A stretch of 64,000 bases of DNA from the NCBI RefSeq assembly GCF_000875975.1, contig NZ_BAWW01000007.1, forward strand, positions 1 to 64,000, given 5' to 3'. Shown in pieces: positions 9,724-20,014 of the stretch. Positions within the stretch are counted from its first letter, which is position 1, and each line of letters starts with the position of its first letter. Source of the stretch: Parachlamydia acanthamoebae (GTDB taxonomy: Bacteria; Chlamydiota; Chlamydiia; Chlamydiales; Parachlamydiaceae). The notes below the pieces were generated by a model that was not told the origin of the DNA, made no database searches, and saw only the letters and a program-made list of their open reading frames with translations. A program made the translations under genes and the position numbers.

Positions 9724-10632
9724 TCAAATATCGCCTAATCGGCCAATAAAGAAATTTGGATGATCAGAAAGATTTTTTATAGCATTTTCCAACCCCTGCG
9801 ATGCAATGCGATCTCTCATCATTCCGGTTTGAAGAATTAACGCAGAAGGAATGCCACATTGACGAGCCCCTCGAATATCGGTTTCAGGGGTATCTCCTAC
9901 CATTAAAATTTCTGAAAGGTCGTGGATCTTATTTTGCGCAAAACAATCTATTGCTTTCGCATAAGCTGTTGGATAAGGCTTACCAATATAGAAGACTGAT
10001 CCTCCCAACTCTTCATAGATCGCAGCAATGCTACCTTGTCTGACAACTGGCTTGGGAGGATTGCCTTCATGAGCAAATCGATCGGGATTCGAACAGATTA
10101 ACGTCAATTTTTTCTTGATCACTTCTTGAATTTTCTGCCGGAAAATTTCAGGATCTTCCTGATCCTCTCCTTCAATGTGTGGAATACCAGTATAAATAAA
10201 ATCTGCTTCGTCAAGATCAGATGTTTCCCTATAAGCTGTTCCTTGAAAAATCAATTCATGTGAAGAGAAGTGAGGATGAATGCCCCCAAATACCCAAAAT
10301 TTTTTATAGTTGGTCTGAAAGGGCAAGGCTTCATTTAAAAAAATTTCTCGAGTAATTTCTCCTGAAGTCACAAGAAAGTGAAAGTGTTTACCTTCAAGAA
10401 TTCCATGTCCCTCCAATTTCTTTATTTCCTTTGAAGCGAGTTGCGTAGAATTTGATAAAACACCCACCACTTTTCCACTGGCAACTAAATGCTCCATCGC
10501 TTCTTTAGCACCAGGAATAAGACCGGTGGAATTGCCGCCCCAAAAAACACCATATGCGTCTAACAAAACGCCTCTAAAATCGGAAACGATGTGAGAAAGG
10601 CTGGGATAGATGGGGAAAGGCATTTCATTCAT
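9724..10632 (-). CDS. HAD-superfamily (class IIA) phosphatase
   Basis: 302 residues with the class IIA HAD layout. Motif I near residue 25 reads LLDAYGVFW with the nucleophile Asp, as in the HAD-IIA-hyp4 group, where the usual second Asp is replaced. Motif II is in VLSNST, and motifs III/IV are in the C-terminal half: Lys in YIGKPYP, then MVGDTPETDI. The family dephosphorylates small phosphorylated metabolites, but the substrate cannot be told from sequence. AAGGAG lies about nine bases before the first of two in-frame ATGs. The gene is followed by IS debris and preceded by the 10697 gene in the same direction, with a short gap of 64 bases. Confidence 0.85.
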   Translation of the reverse strand: MNEMPFPIYPSLSHIVSDFRGVLLDAYGVFWGGNSTGLIPGAKEAMEHLVASGKVVGVLSNSTQLASKEIKKLEGHGILEGKHFHFLVTSGEITREIFLNEALPFQTNYKKFWVFGGIHPHFSSHELIFQGTAYRETSDLDEADFIYTGIPHIEGEDQEDPEIFRQKIQEVIKKKLTLICSNPDRFAHEGNPPKPVVRQGSIAAIYEELGGSVFYIGKPYPTAYAKAIDCFAQNKIHDLSEILMVGDTPETDIRGARQCGIPSALILQTGMMRDRIASQGLENAIKNLSDHPNFFIGRLGDI

Positions 10633-10696
10633 AGAGGGGTCTCCTTAAAAAAAATCAGTTTAACAAGACCCCCCTGACACAGCAAGCTTTAATTTT

Positions 10697-11518
10697 TTAG
10701 CTGCCTTCTCTTTTGGCCATAGAAATGTTATCCCCATCAATCTGAAGGTTTTTTGCTTTGGCTGTTTTTTTTAATTCCACTTCTGCTGTTTGTTCTTTTT
10801 GTTCTTGCGCTTCGATACTTGCGCGTTCTTGTTTATCAACGATTTGATCAAATAAGGTGCCTTCACCAACCGCTTTTTCTGGTAATGGAACTTTCTCTTT
10901 TTCCATTTCCATTTTTGGGTGGTCTTCTTCTTTCTCCTGATTTAATAGAGCGCGTTCCCGCATTTTGCCTAGCCGCTGCTGAGATTTTTGATAATCGCTT
11001 GCAATAGACTTTTGCTGCTCTTTATAGCTGTCTTGTGAATTTTGATGGTTCCCTTGAAAAAATAACGTTAATTCTTCTAAAAAGTGAGCATCCAGTGCCC
11101 TCATATCTTCTAAAACATATTTTTCTGTTTGAACAGCATTGCTATGATATCCTTTCGTTTGATCTCCTAGGGAAACTGTAAATTCATGCACATGCTGGTC
11201 ATGGATTAATCGGTTAATTTCTTTAGAAAATTTAAATACAGGTGTATTTGCATGAGAAGTTTGAATCATCACAGCCGTATTATTTTTAATAGCTTCAACG
11301 AATTCAAGTAAATCATGCGTCATCCGAATTTCAACATGATCGGTTTCACCAAGCTCAATTTTTTTCAAATTTTCTAAACTTAATATGCCTGTTAAAAAAG
11401 GGAGGTTATTAGATTGAGATTGCGCCATCAATCGATCAAATTCCACACTTTGTGAAGGCTGATTAAAAGGGATGGAAGGATTGGAATGATTACTAGGTAA
11501 CTGGCTATTAATATCCAT
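10697..11518 (-). CDS. Hypothetical polar protein
   Basis: 273 residues, not recognised. The first 35 residues are rich in Asn, Gln and Ser with no signal peptide. Residues about 40-155 look like a folded alpha/beta region, and residues 155-260 are a charged Gln/Glu/Lys-rich stretch likely to be coiled coil or disordered. No membrane segment. A polar N-terminus plus low-complexity tail is common in type III-secreted proteins, but this is only suggestive. A good ribosome binding site (AAGGAG) and an extended -10 element precede it. It is divergent from the 11670 gene. Confidence 0.7.
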   Translation of the reverse strand: MDINSQLPSNHSNPSIPFNQPSQSVEFDRLMAQSQSNNLPFLTGILSLENLKKIELGETDHVEIRMTHDLLEFVEAIKNNTAVMIQTSHANTPVFKFSKEINRLIHDQHVHEFTVSLGDQTKGYHSNAVQTEKYVLEDMRALDAHFLEELTLFFQGNHQNSQDSYKEQQKSIASDYQKSQQRLGKMRERALLNQEKEEDHPKMEMEKEKVPLPEKAVGEGTLFDQIVDKQERASIEAQEQKEQTAEVELKKTAKAKNLQIDGDNISMAKREGS

Positions 11519-11546
11519 AATCTCAACTCCTTATGGTTTTAAATCT

Positions 11547-11555
11547 ATTATATCA
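11547..11555 (-). promoter_or_regulatory. Extended -10 promoter element for the 10697-11518 gene
   Basis: On the minus strand TG-A-TATAAT lies 29 bases before the ATG at 11518. The spacing matches the elements at 8262, 45499 and 54540. Confidence 0.5.
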
Positions 11556-11669
11556 AACAAATATTTTATCAATGAAATAAAATATTATCGTTTTATTTTT
11601 ACTTTGCTTGAATAAAAAAAATGTTTTTGATACTTGTACAGCATAATAGAAACCTTACTAGGAAGAGCA

Positions 11670-13172
11670 ATGCTTCACCGATTTATTTTATTTGGATCGA
11701 TTCTTGTTTCGGCTTTCTTTTCTTTATCTGCCGCATCTCCCGCTGATGAAAAAATGGTTGCTCTTCTCAAAAACTTTGAGAAGTATGCTGAAGAACAGAG
11801 GGTCCTTTGGAAAATTCCCGGTATGGCCATTGCGATTGTAAAAGATCAAGATGTGGTTTTAGAAAAGGGATTTGGTCAACGAGGAATCAAAAATACTCAA
11901 CCAGTGGACCAAAATACACTTTTCCAAATCGGTTCCTTAAGCAAGGCATTTACTTCTACATTGCTCGCGATTGCGAATGATCGTGATTTATTAAAATGGG
12001 AAGATAAAGTGATCCATCACTTGCCCTCTTTTCACTTGTACGATCCATGGGTCACAGCAGAATTTCAGGTCAATGACTTGTGCGCACAACGAAGTGGATT
12101 GCCTCCTTATGCAGGTGATTATCAAGCGACTCTAGGATTTTCTGCAGATGAAATTTTTCACCACCTCGCCTATATCAAACCCCTCACTAGTTTTCGTGCT
12201 GATTATGCCTACCAAAATAGCTTTTTCTTAGTCGCTTCCAAAATCTTGGAAAATAAGCTATCTGCAACCTTCCCGATTCTTCTGCACAGAGAAATCTTTG
12301 TTCCGTTAAACATGAAAAATTCAAACGCTTCACTACATGAATACTTAGCTTCGCCCAATCGAGCAGAATGGCTGATGCGTTTAAAAAATGGGTCCACCGA
12401 AATAGTGAAAGAAGATTTTCCTTTTCTTAACTGGAATTATACTCTGGGACCTGCTGGAGGGATCAATTCCACGGTTAGTGACATGTCGAAATGGTTAATT
12501 TTACAAGCCAATCAGGGGCAATTTGAAGGTGTGGAGCTTGTCTCCAAAAAGAACATGCGTTTTTTAAGACGTCCTGGCATTTATGCAGGGGAATTAGAAG
12601 AACATAACATGTTTTATGCACAAGGCTGGCTCCATATAGAAAATACCCCCTATCCTGTCATTCTACATGACGGATCCACTTTGGGAGTTTACAATGTCGC
12701 CGCCTTCATTCCAGAAGAAAAATTAGGCATCGTGATTTTAACCAATGTCAGAAACACCCGTTTAGCTTTAGCCCTTGCCTTGCAATTTTTTGACCAGTAC
12801 TTTGGCAAGCCAGACAAAAATTGGAGTCAACACTTTTTAGAGCAATCTCAAAAAGCTGAACCTAAAACAGAAGCTCCTCAAAATATTTCGCCTCCTCTTC
12901 CCCTGCATTTATATACAGGAACTTATATCAATCCTATCTATGGCGAGCTTCTTGTAAAAATAGAAAATAAAAATTTGGTTCTTTCATTAGGCAAAATAAC
13001 GCAAACTTTCACTCTCTCCCATTGGGACCGAGATATTTTTACTTTAGAAGACCCTTTTAGTGGAGAGCTCCCCTCCAAGGTTTCGTTTTTGTTAAATAAA
13101 GACGGGATTGTCTCCACTGTGCAGTTAGAGTTTTTATCTAAAGAAGGGGCGGGAGATTTTATAAAAAAATGA
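11670..13172 (+). CDS. Exported beta-lactamase-fold serine hydrolase (class C-like)
   Basis: From the ATG at 11670 (AGGA six bases upstream) the protein starts with a typical signal peptide, MLHRF followed by a hydrophobic core ending SAASP. The frame stays open to a TTG at 11634, but the ATG gives the better start. The catalytic set of the beta-lactamase/penicillin-binding class C superfamily is present: SxxK as SLSK at residues 89-92, YxN as YQN in the middle, and HDGS in place of KTG. A further C-terminal beta domain follows (about 400-500). Family members are D-Ala peptidases or esterases as often as beta-lactamases, so antibiotic resistance should not be assumed. Periplasmic action on peptidoglycan-like substrates is an inference. 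Confidence 0.85.
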   Translation: MLHRFILFGSILVSAFFSLSAASPADEKMVALLKNFEKYAEEQRVLWKIPGMAIAIVKDQDVVLEKGFGQRGIKNTQPVDQNTLFQIGSLSKAFTSTLLAIANDRDLLKWEDKVIHHLPSFHLYDPWVTAEFQVNDLCAQRSGLPPYAGDYQATLGFSADEIFHHLAYIKPLTSFRADYAYQNSFFLVASKILENKLSATFPILLHREIFVPLNMKNSNASLHEYLASPNRAEWLMRLKNGSTEIVKEDFPFLNWNYTLGPAGGINSTVSDMSKWLILQANQGQFEGVELVSKKNMRFLRRPGIYAGELEEHNMFYAQGWLHIENTPYPVILHDGSTLGVYNVAAFIPEEKLGIVILTNVRNTRLALALALQFFDQYFGKPDKNWSQHFLEQSQKAEPKTEAPQNISPPLPLHLYTGTYINPIYGELLVKIENKNLVLSLGKITQTFTLSHWDRDIFTLEDPFSGELPSKVSFLLNKDGIVSTVQLEFLSKEGAGDFIKK

Positions 13173-13213
13173 ATTTTAGATGGTTCTTGAATAAATGATG
13201 AAGGAGAAGAATC

Positions 13214-14149
13214 ATGTCATTTGATCCAAATATGCAATCCCCTCAGCAACGAGGAATTGGTAGCAGACTCATCGTTGCAGGCTTAATTATCCTTTTTGGC
13301 TTGTTTATGTTCATGAGCCAAAGTCAAGAAAATCCAGTGACTGGCGAAAAGCAGCATGTTTCTATTACTCCTGCGCAGGAAGTGAGCTTGGGGCTTGAAT
13401 CTGCTCCTGAGATGGCCCGAGAAATGGGTGGCGAACTTCCAGTAAGTGACCCAAGAACGCAAGAGGTCCAAAAAATGGGTAATTGGATTGTCAATCATAC
13501 CCAAGCCAAAAAAAGTCCTTGGAAATTTGAATTTCATCTATTGGCTGACGCAGATACAGTGAACGCTTTTGCTTTACCTGGTGGACAAATTTTTATCACA
13601 TGGGGACTACTTAAAGAGCTCCAAACAGAGGCGCAACTTGCCGGAGTTTTGAGCCACGAAATGGGACATGTCATCGAAAGACATGCCGCCCAGCAAATGT
13701 CAAAGAGTCAACTGGGGCAATTTTTCATTCTAGCTGTTGGGACAGCTGCTAGTGACTCACAAGGGCAAGGTGGGGGCTACAATGCTACAATGCTAGCCTC
13801 TTTAGTCAACCAAATGATTCAGCTGCGTTACAGCAGGCATGATGAATCTGAAGCTGACCAATGGGGGTTAAAATTAATGGAAGAGACTGGCTATGATCCT
13901 AGAGCAATGATTGAAGTGATGGAAATTTTAAAGAAAGCTGGTGGCAAAAGCCAAACACCCGCTATATTTCAAACGCACCCTGACCCGGATCTTCGCATTG
14001 AACAAATTAAAGCCTACTTAAAAGAACATCCTCCAGGTCCAAATGTGACCGAAGGAAAAAATCTAAAAGAGCTATTTCGCAATTCAAGTGTGCAAGAACA
14101 ACAACGTCAACCTAGTTTATTAGAGCTTCTTCAACAACTTCAAAGATGA
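13214..14149 (+). CDS. M48 family zinc metalloprotease
   Basis: 311 residues. One N-terminal membrane anchor at about 18-34 leaves the rest periplasmic. The zinc site HEMGH is at 148-152 and the downstream Glu ligand is in the DESEADQWG block near 215, so the active site is complete. The architecture resembles periplasmic proteases of the BepA/LoiP type, which degrade misassembled outer-membrane proteins. A strong AAGGAG precedes the ATG. It lies 41 bases after the serine hydrolase and 6 bases before rarA, so the three probably share a transcript. Confidence 0.88.
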   Translation: MSFDPNMQSPQQRGIGSRLIVAGLIILFGLFMFMSQSQENPVTGEKQHVSITPAQEVSLGLESAPEMAREMGGELPVSDPRTQEVQKMGNWIVNHTQAKKSPWKFEFHLLADADTVNAFALPGGQIFITWGLLKELQTEAQLAGVLSHEMGHVIERHAAQQMSKSQLGQFFILAVGTAASDSQGQGGGYNATMLASLVNQMIQLRYSRHDESEADQWGLKLMEETGYDPRAMIEVMEILKKAGGKSQTPAIFQTHPDPDLRIEQIKAYLKEHPPGPNVTEGKNLKELFRNSSVQEQQRQPSLLELLQQLQR

Positions 14150-14155
14150 GAGACA

Positions 14156-15415
14156 ATGCTGCCCCCGCTATCTGAACGTTTACGTCCTTCTTCATTTACA
14201 GAGATTGTGGGGCAGCCTCATCTTTTAGGTCCAGATGGTTTCATTACCCGCACAATCAAGCAAGGAAAGCCTCTTTCAATCATCTTATGGGGTCCTGCTG
14301 GTACAGGAAAAACATCAATCGCCCGTTTATATGCCCAAGCTTTTAATATTCCATTCCAGTCGCTAAGCGCCATTTTTAGCGGCGTGGCCGACTTAAAAAA
14401 AGTGGTCAAAGAAGCGGAAGAACGTCCTTTATTTAAAGGCACACTGCTTTTTGTGGATGAAATTCACCGTTTTAATAAAGCCCAGCAAGATGCCTTCCTC
14501 CCCTTTCTTGAAAAAGGATCAATCGTCTTAATTGGAGCAACTGTCGAAAATCCTTCCTTTTATCTAAATGATGCCCTTCTTTCTCGCACACGTGTCCTAA
14601 AACTTAATCCCCTCGATGATATTGCTTTGGAACAACTCTTACAACGCTATGAAACACGTGTAAAAAAGTTAAATTTAGATGACCAAGCACGCCGTTACCT
14701 GATCCAACTCTCTCAGGGAGATGGACGCTATCTTTATAATCTCTTAGAAAACATTGAAAATGTGGAAAGCATAGAACCTATTGATGTACAGCGCTTACAA
14801 ACTATTTTGCAGGCCCGCTCCCCTGTTTATGATCGAGCTTCTGATCAACATTACAATTTAATTTCTGCCCTTCATAAAGCAATCAGAGGGTCTGATCCAG
14901 ATGCAGCGCTCTATTGGTTTGCGCGGATGCTAAATGGGGGGGAAGATCCGCTATATTTAGCTAGGCGACTTATCCGAGTCGCCTCTGAAGATGTAGGTCA
15001 AGCTGATCCACAAGCCCTCCCTCTCACAATTGCCGCACGAGATGCCTATCAAATGCTGGGATCGCCAGAAGGTGAATTAGCACTCGCTCAGATTGTCATT
15101 TATCTGGCCCTAGCCCCCAAAAGTAACGCAACATACATGGCCTTTAAGCATGCTAAACAGATCGCTCAGCAAACGTCCCACCTTAATCCTCCTGCCACCA
15201 TTTTAAATGCCCCAACGCGTGTCATGAAAGAACTCGGCTACAGCCAAGGTTACATGTATGACCATGACACTCCGCATGGTTTTTCTGGTCAAAACTACTT
15301 TCCAGAAGAAATGGAAAGACAAAGCTTTTATGAGCCCGTAGAAAGAGGATTTGAGCGAGAGATGAAAAAACGATTGGATTATTTCGGTAATCTTAGAAAT
15401 AAATTGTCATCTTAA
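14156..15415 (+). CDS. rarA: RarA/MgsA-type AAA+ ATPase (replication-associated recombination)
   Basis: 419 residues, the full family length. Walker A GPAGTGKT is at 46-53 and Walker B with DEIH at 101-104, followed by sensor residues and the C-terminal tetramerisation region with [11 protein letters not shown] and [12 protein letters not shown] motifs. RarA (WRNIP1 in eukaryotes) acts at stalled replication forks and interacts with single-strand binding protein. The last four bases (TTAA) are shared with the stop codon of the convergent methyltransferase gene. Confidence 0.93.
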   Translation: MLPPLSERLRPSSFTEIVGQPHLLGPDGFITRTIKQGKPLSIILWGPAGTGKTSIARLYAQAFNIPFQSLSAIFSGVADLKKVVKEAEERPLFKGTLLFVDEIHRFNKAQQDAFLPFLEKGSIVLIGATVENPSFYLNDALLSRTRVLKLNPLDDIALEQLLQRYETRVKKLNLDDQARRYLIQLSQGDGRYLYNLLENIENVESIEPIDVQRLQTILQARSPVYDRASDQHYNLISALHKAIRGSDPDAALYWFARMLNGGEDPLYLARRLIRVASEDVGQADPQALPLTIAARDAYQMLGSPEGELALAQIVIYLALAPKSNATYMAFKHAKQIAQQTSHLNPPATILNAPTRVMKELGYSQGYMYDHDTPHGFSGQNYFPEEMERQSFYEPVERGFEREMKKRLDYFGNLRNKLSS

Positions 15416-16398
15416 GCAGACTTGACAATTTTCCAGCAGCGATGAATTTTAGGATCATGAAAATCAATTGGCAATGTCTTCGAAGAAATCTCAAAAATCT
15501 TACAGCCAGCAAAATTCGACTCATCAAAAACGAATTTGCGTGAATTCGTGCTAAAATAAATCACCCCTTCAGGAGAAAGAAGCTTTAGAGACTTAGAGAT
15601 CAAATAAATGTAGTCGACTTGTACATCAAAGAGCTGATCCATTTTTTTTGAACGGGAAATAGTAGGAGGATCGATCACAATGATGTCATATTTCTCTCCT
15701 GATCGGATTTCCTGATCTAAAAATTTTAGGCAGTCAGCACGTACAACTGGATTATTTTTAAGAGAAAATTTGTTTAATAGAAAATTCTTTTCTCCCCAAG
15801 CCGTGTAAGTATTTGACATATCCACGCTTTTCGTAAAACTTGCGCCTGCAGCGGCAGCCTGGACACTAAATGAGCATGTGTAAGCAAATAAGTTAAGAAG
15901 ACGCTTCCCATTAGCTGTCGCAGCCACAAGCTGACGCGTTTCCCGGTGATCGAGAAAAAGACCGGTATCTAAATAATCCAATAAGTTGATACGAAATTTG
16001 ACTCCATATTCTAAAACGCTAAAAAATTCTCTGGAATCATCTTCTTTTTCATACTGCCGTGTTTCCTTGTGCTTAGCACGCGTTTTCCAAAAAACCTTAT
16101 CTGGATTGATTGCAAAAATCTTTGATAAAACTTGGACCACTTCCACCTCTAATTCAGCTGGAAGCTCTTCTTTTTCACGTGTGCGCGAAAAATAGTGCAC
16201 ACAAAAGCGTCCATCATAAAAATCAATCGTTAAAGGATATTGAGGAATTTCTCGATCATAAATGCGAAAGCAATCCGTATTGGTACGCTTAGCCCATTTG
16301 CGAATATGGCGATAATTTTTGCGAATGCGATTTCCTAAAATGGAACTTTTATCTTCCCCATCCGCAATATTGGGAAGGGATACAATGATTTCATTCAT
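15412..16398 (-). CDS. RlmK-like 23S rRNA methyltransferase
   Basis: The N-terminal third resembles the RNA-binding start of the C-terminal (RlmK) half of E. coli RlmL: NRIRKNYRHIRKWAKR, then CFRIYDREIPQYP. A Rossmann methyltransferase core follows, with LNLFAYTCSFSVQAA as the SAM-binding motif I and DPPTISRS as motif IV. The expected reaction is N7 methylation of a 23S rRNA guanosine; RlmI-type m5C activity is the alternative. The frame is open to 16488 with an unlikely Cys-rich leader; I take the ATG at 16398 (MNEIIV), because residues before it do not fit the family. Confidence 0.8.
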   Translation of the reverse strand: MNEIIVSLPNIADGEDKSSILGNRIRKNYRHIRKWAKRTNTDCFRIYDREIPQYPLTIDFYDGRFCVHYFSRTREKEELPAELEVEVVQVLSKIFAINPDKVFWKTRAKHKETRQYEKEDDSREFFSVLEYGVKFRINLLDYLDTGLFLDHRETRQLVAATANGKRLLNLFAYTCSFSVQAAAAGASFTKSVDMSNTYTAWGEKNFLLNKFSLKNNPVVRADCLKFLDQEIRSGEKYDIIVIDPPTISRSKKMDQLFDVQVDYIYLISKSLKLLSPEGVIYFSTNSRKFVFDESNFAGCKIFEISSKTLPIDFHDPKIHRCWKIVKSA

Positions 16399-16464
16399 AC
16401 TAACACTAAAATAGATAAGAAAAGATAGAATAGCATAACCTTGGCAAACCCCACAACAAAAGAA

Positions 16465-16490
16465 AAGTGTTTGGCCGTAGCCAAACACTT
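16465..16490 (-). terminator. Intrinsic terminator after the F-box gene
   Basis: A perfect 11-bp stem (AAGTGTTTGGC with its complement) with a four-base loop lies 11 bases after the stop of the 16501 gene. On the minus strand it is followed by TTTTCTTTTG, the expected T-rich tract. Confidence 0.75.
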
Positions 16491-16500
16491 CCTCTCTCGA

Positions 16501-17949
16501 TTATTTACCTGCTAAATGTGCCAAAACAGACTTAATTCTTCCTGGGGGACTTTTCAGATTTACCTTAGCTAGAATAGTCTTTTTTAACTTTTTCGATTGG
16601 ATTTTTTTTGCAAATGCACGTGCTTGAGAAAAATTTTCAATCTCAGCAAATTGCAATGCAATAGAAGACAGTAAACTATCTACATAAGAGATTAGCTCAT
16701 CTTCCTGAGGCTCCATTCCCTTTGCAATTTTCACAAGAGCTGAAATTTCATCAATTCGACTTCGGCTGACCAATTGATTAGCAAGACCATTTATCACTTT
16801 CTTTTTGATGTTTTCATCCTGTATGGATTCCATTAATTTTAGAATCACAGTGAAGTCTTTTACCTTCCTTCCTTCATCTAAAATGGTAAGAATGGCGTTT
16901 GAAGATGTTTCGATTGGCTTCATGTTAGCCAATAAAACCGCTCTTTGCAAATCTCTTTGCTTCATATATGCGTCAAAAATGCTTTCAATCATTAAACTTC
17001 GAAAACCTGAAGTAGGGATGTTATTAACAATCCGTACGATTTTCTCAACATCGCCCACATTTAATTTATTTATAGCAATGTATTCACCCCACTCTCGCAA
17101 AGCCGAATACTTCGTTTTCATAATAATTTTGAGGGTAATATCAATCGTGATGGATGGATCGATTTGCTCGTCTTGCATTAATTTTTTGACTAATATATTT
17201 AGCTCTTTTTCACTCGTTTCTGGGTTTGTAATGTCATGTAATGTTTGAATAATAGGATTTAGATGATAAAAATTATTCGATTCGCCTGTCTCTTCAAGAG
17301 ATTTAAGTAAATCATCTAAGTCATTAAAATGAAGCATTTTTATGCTTCTGTAAAAAGCTAACTGCAGATGTTTGTTAAATTTAGCCTCTAACTCCAAAAA
17401 TTTTAAATAATCTTGGCAATTATCAACTTGATCCAAAAATTTCTCAAGAAAGATTACTAAATTTTTATGCTTGCCTAATTCATTTTCTAGAATGCTAACA
17501 AGCCCCTCAACTTTTGCTTCAGTTTCTGCAGCCTTTTCCAAAAAGTTCTTGGAAAAACTTTTAAAATCTCTTTTATCTACCCAATTTAATTGGGGTAAAA
17601 GGACTTCAAAATCTTTAGCATTCTGCTTAAAATTCTCTTTTATAAAAGTACGCTCTTCCAAATACTGACCGAAGATAGATCTCAGTTCAGATGAACTTTT
17701 GAATAGCCCAAGAAAAATCCGAGTTGCATTTTGATTTTTTCTTATTTTAATTTTACCAGTATCTTTGTATGCGGAGTTCCATCGTCTATTTACTAAACGA
17801 GAATTTACAAAGTTTTTATCATCTAAATTATAGATAATTATTTGAAGAACTTCATAAGGAATTAAAGTTTCCATTAATCCATTTTCTTCATTTTCCAAGG
17901 AAAAGTGCTTCTGATTATAAACTTTTCCGGCCCCACCGTTAACGTTCAT
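16501..17949 (-). CDS. F-box protein with helical repeat domain
   Basis: 482 residues. Residues about 28-66 match the F-box pattern (LIPYEVLQIIIYNLDD, then SRLVNRRWN). F-box proteins bind Skp1 and recruit substrates to SCF ubiquitin ligases, and in bacteria they act as injected effectors. The rest is all-helical. From about 330 it shows TPR-like units of 35 residues with repeated ARxFAxxI/RAVLLA patterns, a plausible substrate-binding surface. ATGs at 17949 and 17874 (METLIP) are both possible. There is no signal peptide, so export would need type III secretion. The neighbouring gene at 18185 has the same plan, suggesting tandem duplication and divergence. Confidence 0.75.
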   Translation of the reverse strand: MNVNGGAGKVYNQKHFSLENEENGLMETLIPYEVLQIIIYNLDDKNFVNSRLVNRRWNSAYKDTGKIKIRKNQNATRIFLGLFKSSSELRSIFGQYLEERTFIKENFKQNAKDFEVLLPQLNWVDKRDFKSFSKNFLEKAAETEAKVEGLVSILENELGKHKNLVIFLEKFLDQVDNCQDYLKFLELEAKFNKHLQLAFYRSIKMLHFNDLDDLLKSLEETGESNNFYHLNPIIQTLHDITNPETSEKELNILVKKLMQDEQIDPSITIDITLKIIMKTKYSALREWGEYIAINKLNVGDVEKIVRIVNNIPTSGFRSLMIESIFDAYMKQRDLQRAVLLANMKPIETSSNAILTILDEGRKVKDFTVILKLMESIQDENIKKKVINGLANQLVSRSRIDEISALVKIAKGMEPQEDELISYVDSLLSSIALQFAEIENFSQARAFAKKIQSKKLKKTILAKVNLKSPPGRIKSVLAHLAGK

Positions 17950-18184
17950 AATTATTCCATTTTTAATATATTTTTTATAGAAAGCTAGAGAATGTGTTTT
18001 TGAATAAAAAGAAATGAAAGAGTCGAGAGCGAATATAAAAATAATATATTAAACATGATTTAATATCAATATTTTTTTATATAACTGCCTAAGCAGTAGG
18101 CTTTTGGAAAGTAATCGGATGATGTATTTATTAAAAAATAAAATAGGAGCTGCTTTTGTACAATTTAAAAATCTATAGGGAAAT

Positions 18185-20014
18185 TCATACTTCTTCAGTC
18201 GTATTTAGTTCTGCTTGCACTATCCTTCCATACTCTTCCGGAAATTTTTCGATAATGTAGGCGAGCATTTTTTCATACACCTCAGGAGAAGAAATTGTTT
18301 TTATATATTTGTAGGCCTCCTCAAATTTACCTTTTCTAAATAAAAAAGAATTTATTTCATTAATAATTGATATTTGTATTTTTATATCTTTTACTAAATC
18401 TATCATTTTTCTTGCTTTGCCCATCTCATTCTCTGCTACAAATGAAAATGCAATTGTTTCCAAAGATGCATCTCTTTTGGTTGAAAGTTCGGAGATATCA
18501 AGCGCTATTATAAGAGCCAGGTCTGTTTGGCTGAAATCAAGACAGACTTTTGTGAAGGCTATACGCGCAGCATCTTTGAAAAATCCTTCTTCGATTTTTT
18601 CGATGTGTTCACGAGCTTTGCCCCAATCTTTTTTTTCGGCATAAATTTCGAAAAGACTATACAAATCAAACCTTGTAAAAAGGGTATTTACGGCATCATC
18701 CAGTTCGTAATTATCAGGCCACTGCTCTGGGATGGATGAAAAAAACTTTTTATTTTCTTCTACAGAATGTGCTACTTTTTCGGAGGAAAAACCATCAAAA
18801 CTTGTTTCATAATTTACGTAGAGATTTGATGTAGATTCTTTTATAAAATCTAGGGCATGATCCAACTGGTTTTGCTCGTCTAAAACATGAAAAACATCTT
18901 TAAACATGCTTAATGCAATTGCCTCATCTGAAACCATATTTCCGACCTCAATGGCTTCTTTAATGAGTCCTTTTTGAGCCAATAAAATAGTTATGGCTTT
19001 TAAAGAATGATTCCCTTCAACAGAAGAATTTGTATGATAGTTTGAATTCGTCAGCTTTTTAATAATTTGAAGGGAACCTTTCTTGCTAATTTTTCCGACA
19101 CGGAAACAGAGAGAAATTTTCTCCAAACTTTCTTTAAAAAGATCTTCATTCTCCTTGAGATCCGACTCGTAAAGCTTATTCATAAGTAATGCAATAATAA
19201 AAAAATCGTTAAAGACTAATGTCTTTTTAAGTATCCCTCCAAAGCAACTATCCAGTTCATTTAAGCAGTCGAACGGAATCGTTTTGATTAGCTCAGCTAA
19301 TTCTATTTTTTTATCGAATATATTTTGCAAACTAACTTGATCTAAATCAGTTGAAAATAAGCTGTCTTTGAATAGATTCAGGGGAGATTTAGAGTCTTGT
19401 TCGTTCAAAAAATGAATCAAAGAAATAACAAATCTTTTAACGGTTGAGCATTCATTATTGATTATCGTACGGTGCCACTGATGGTTTATTTTTAAAAAAT
19501 TTGGAGAATCATCTTCTAGATACTGCAAAATATGTTCAAATGTTTCTTGAGGCATTTTCCCCCAAGTTTCATTAAATATGTCTTTAGCTGATGCTTGATC
19601 GGGAATATCGTTACCAAAAACAGGCTGGGGTATATTCAGATTGTTTAATGATTTTATTTTTTGAATAATCGCACCGAAATCACGCTCTTTGCCTTTCACA
19701 TGTTTTTGGCCTTTGAGCTCGATTCTTTTTACAATATTAATTAAAATCTCTTTATCATGATTTGTCAAAAATTCTTGATTTTTCTCAGCGAGTAGATACA
19801 CAACATTTGCGACTTTTAAAGGAGTTGTTTGTGCAATATGAGCTTTAAAGATGGAATTAATAAAATTCTTAAACCAATTTAAAATTTTTCCATTTAATTT
19901 TTTACTTCCAGTCAGCTTAGTCGTCAAATAAAAATCATCTTTCTCACTAATCGCTTTAATCCCTGTTAAATTTTCATGAAATTCATCCGAATTAATAGCA
20001 ATTAAAGATGGCAT
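18185..20014 (-). CDS. F-box protein with TPR-like repeats
   Basis: 609 residues. An N-terminal region of about 150 residues is of unknown type. An F-box-like segment follows at 152-188 (MPQETFEHILQYLEDD, then LKINHQWHRTI). A long helical region ends in TPR-like repeats: IKEAIEVGNMV, WGKAREHIEKIEE, MGKARKMIDLVKD and FEEAYKYIKTI. It is the larger neighbour of the F-box gene at 16501, 235 bases away and in the same direction. The likely role is an SCF adaptor mimic delivered to the host, inferred from the domain and the organism type. The F-box is more divergent than in the 16501 and 47475 genes, so confidence is lower. Confidence 0.65.
   Translation of the reverse strand: MPSLIAINSDEFHENLTGIKAISEKDDFYLTTKLTGSKKLNGKILNWFKNFINSIFKAHIAQTTPLKVANVVYLLAEKNQEFLTNHDKEILINIVKRIELKGQKHVKGKERDFGAIIQKIKSLNNLNIPQPVFGNDIPDQASAKDIFNETWGKMPQETFEHILQYLEDDSPNFLKINHQWHRTIINNECSTVKRFVISLIHFLNEQDSKSPLNLFKDSLFSTDLDQVSLQNIFDKKIELAELIKTIPFDCLNELDSCFGGILKKTLVFNDFFIIALLMNKLYESDLKENEDLFKESLEKISLCFRVGKISKKGSLQIIKKLTNSNYHTNSSVEGNHSLKAITILLAQKGLIKEAIEVGNMVSDEAIALSMFKDVFHVLDEQNQLDHALDFIKESTSNLYVNYETSFDGFSSEKVAHSVEENKKFFSSIPEQWPDNYELDDAVNTLFTRFDLYSLFEIYAEKKDWGKAREHIEKIEEGFFKDAARIAFTKVCLDFSQTDLALIIALDISELSTKRDASLETIAFSFVAENEMGKARKMIDLVKDIKIQISIINEINSFLFRKGKFEEAYKYIKTISSPEVYEKMLAYIIEKFPEEYGRIVQAELNTTEEV

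Noticed and set aside
11670-13172. Beta-lactamase (antibiotic resistance) call
   Set aside because: The SxxK/YxN/HxG set also fits D-Ala carboxypeptidases and esterases of class C type; nothing shows lactam hydrolysis.
16805-17248. 147-residue open frame on the plus strand
   Set aside because: It lies wholly inside the F-box gene on the opposite strand, has no ribosome binding site and reads as low-complexity shadow sequence.
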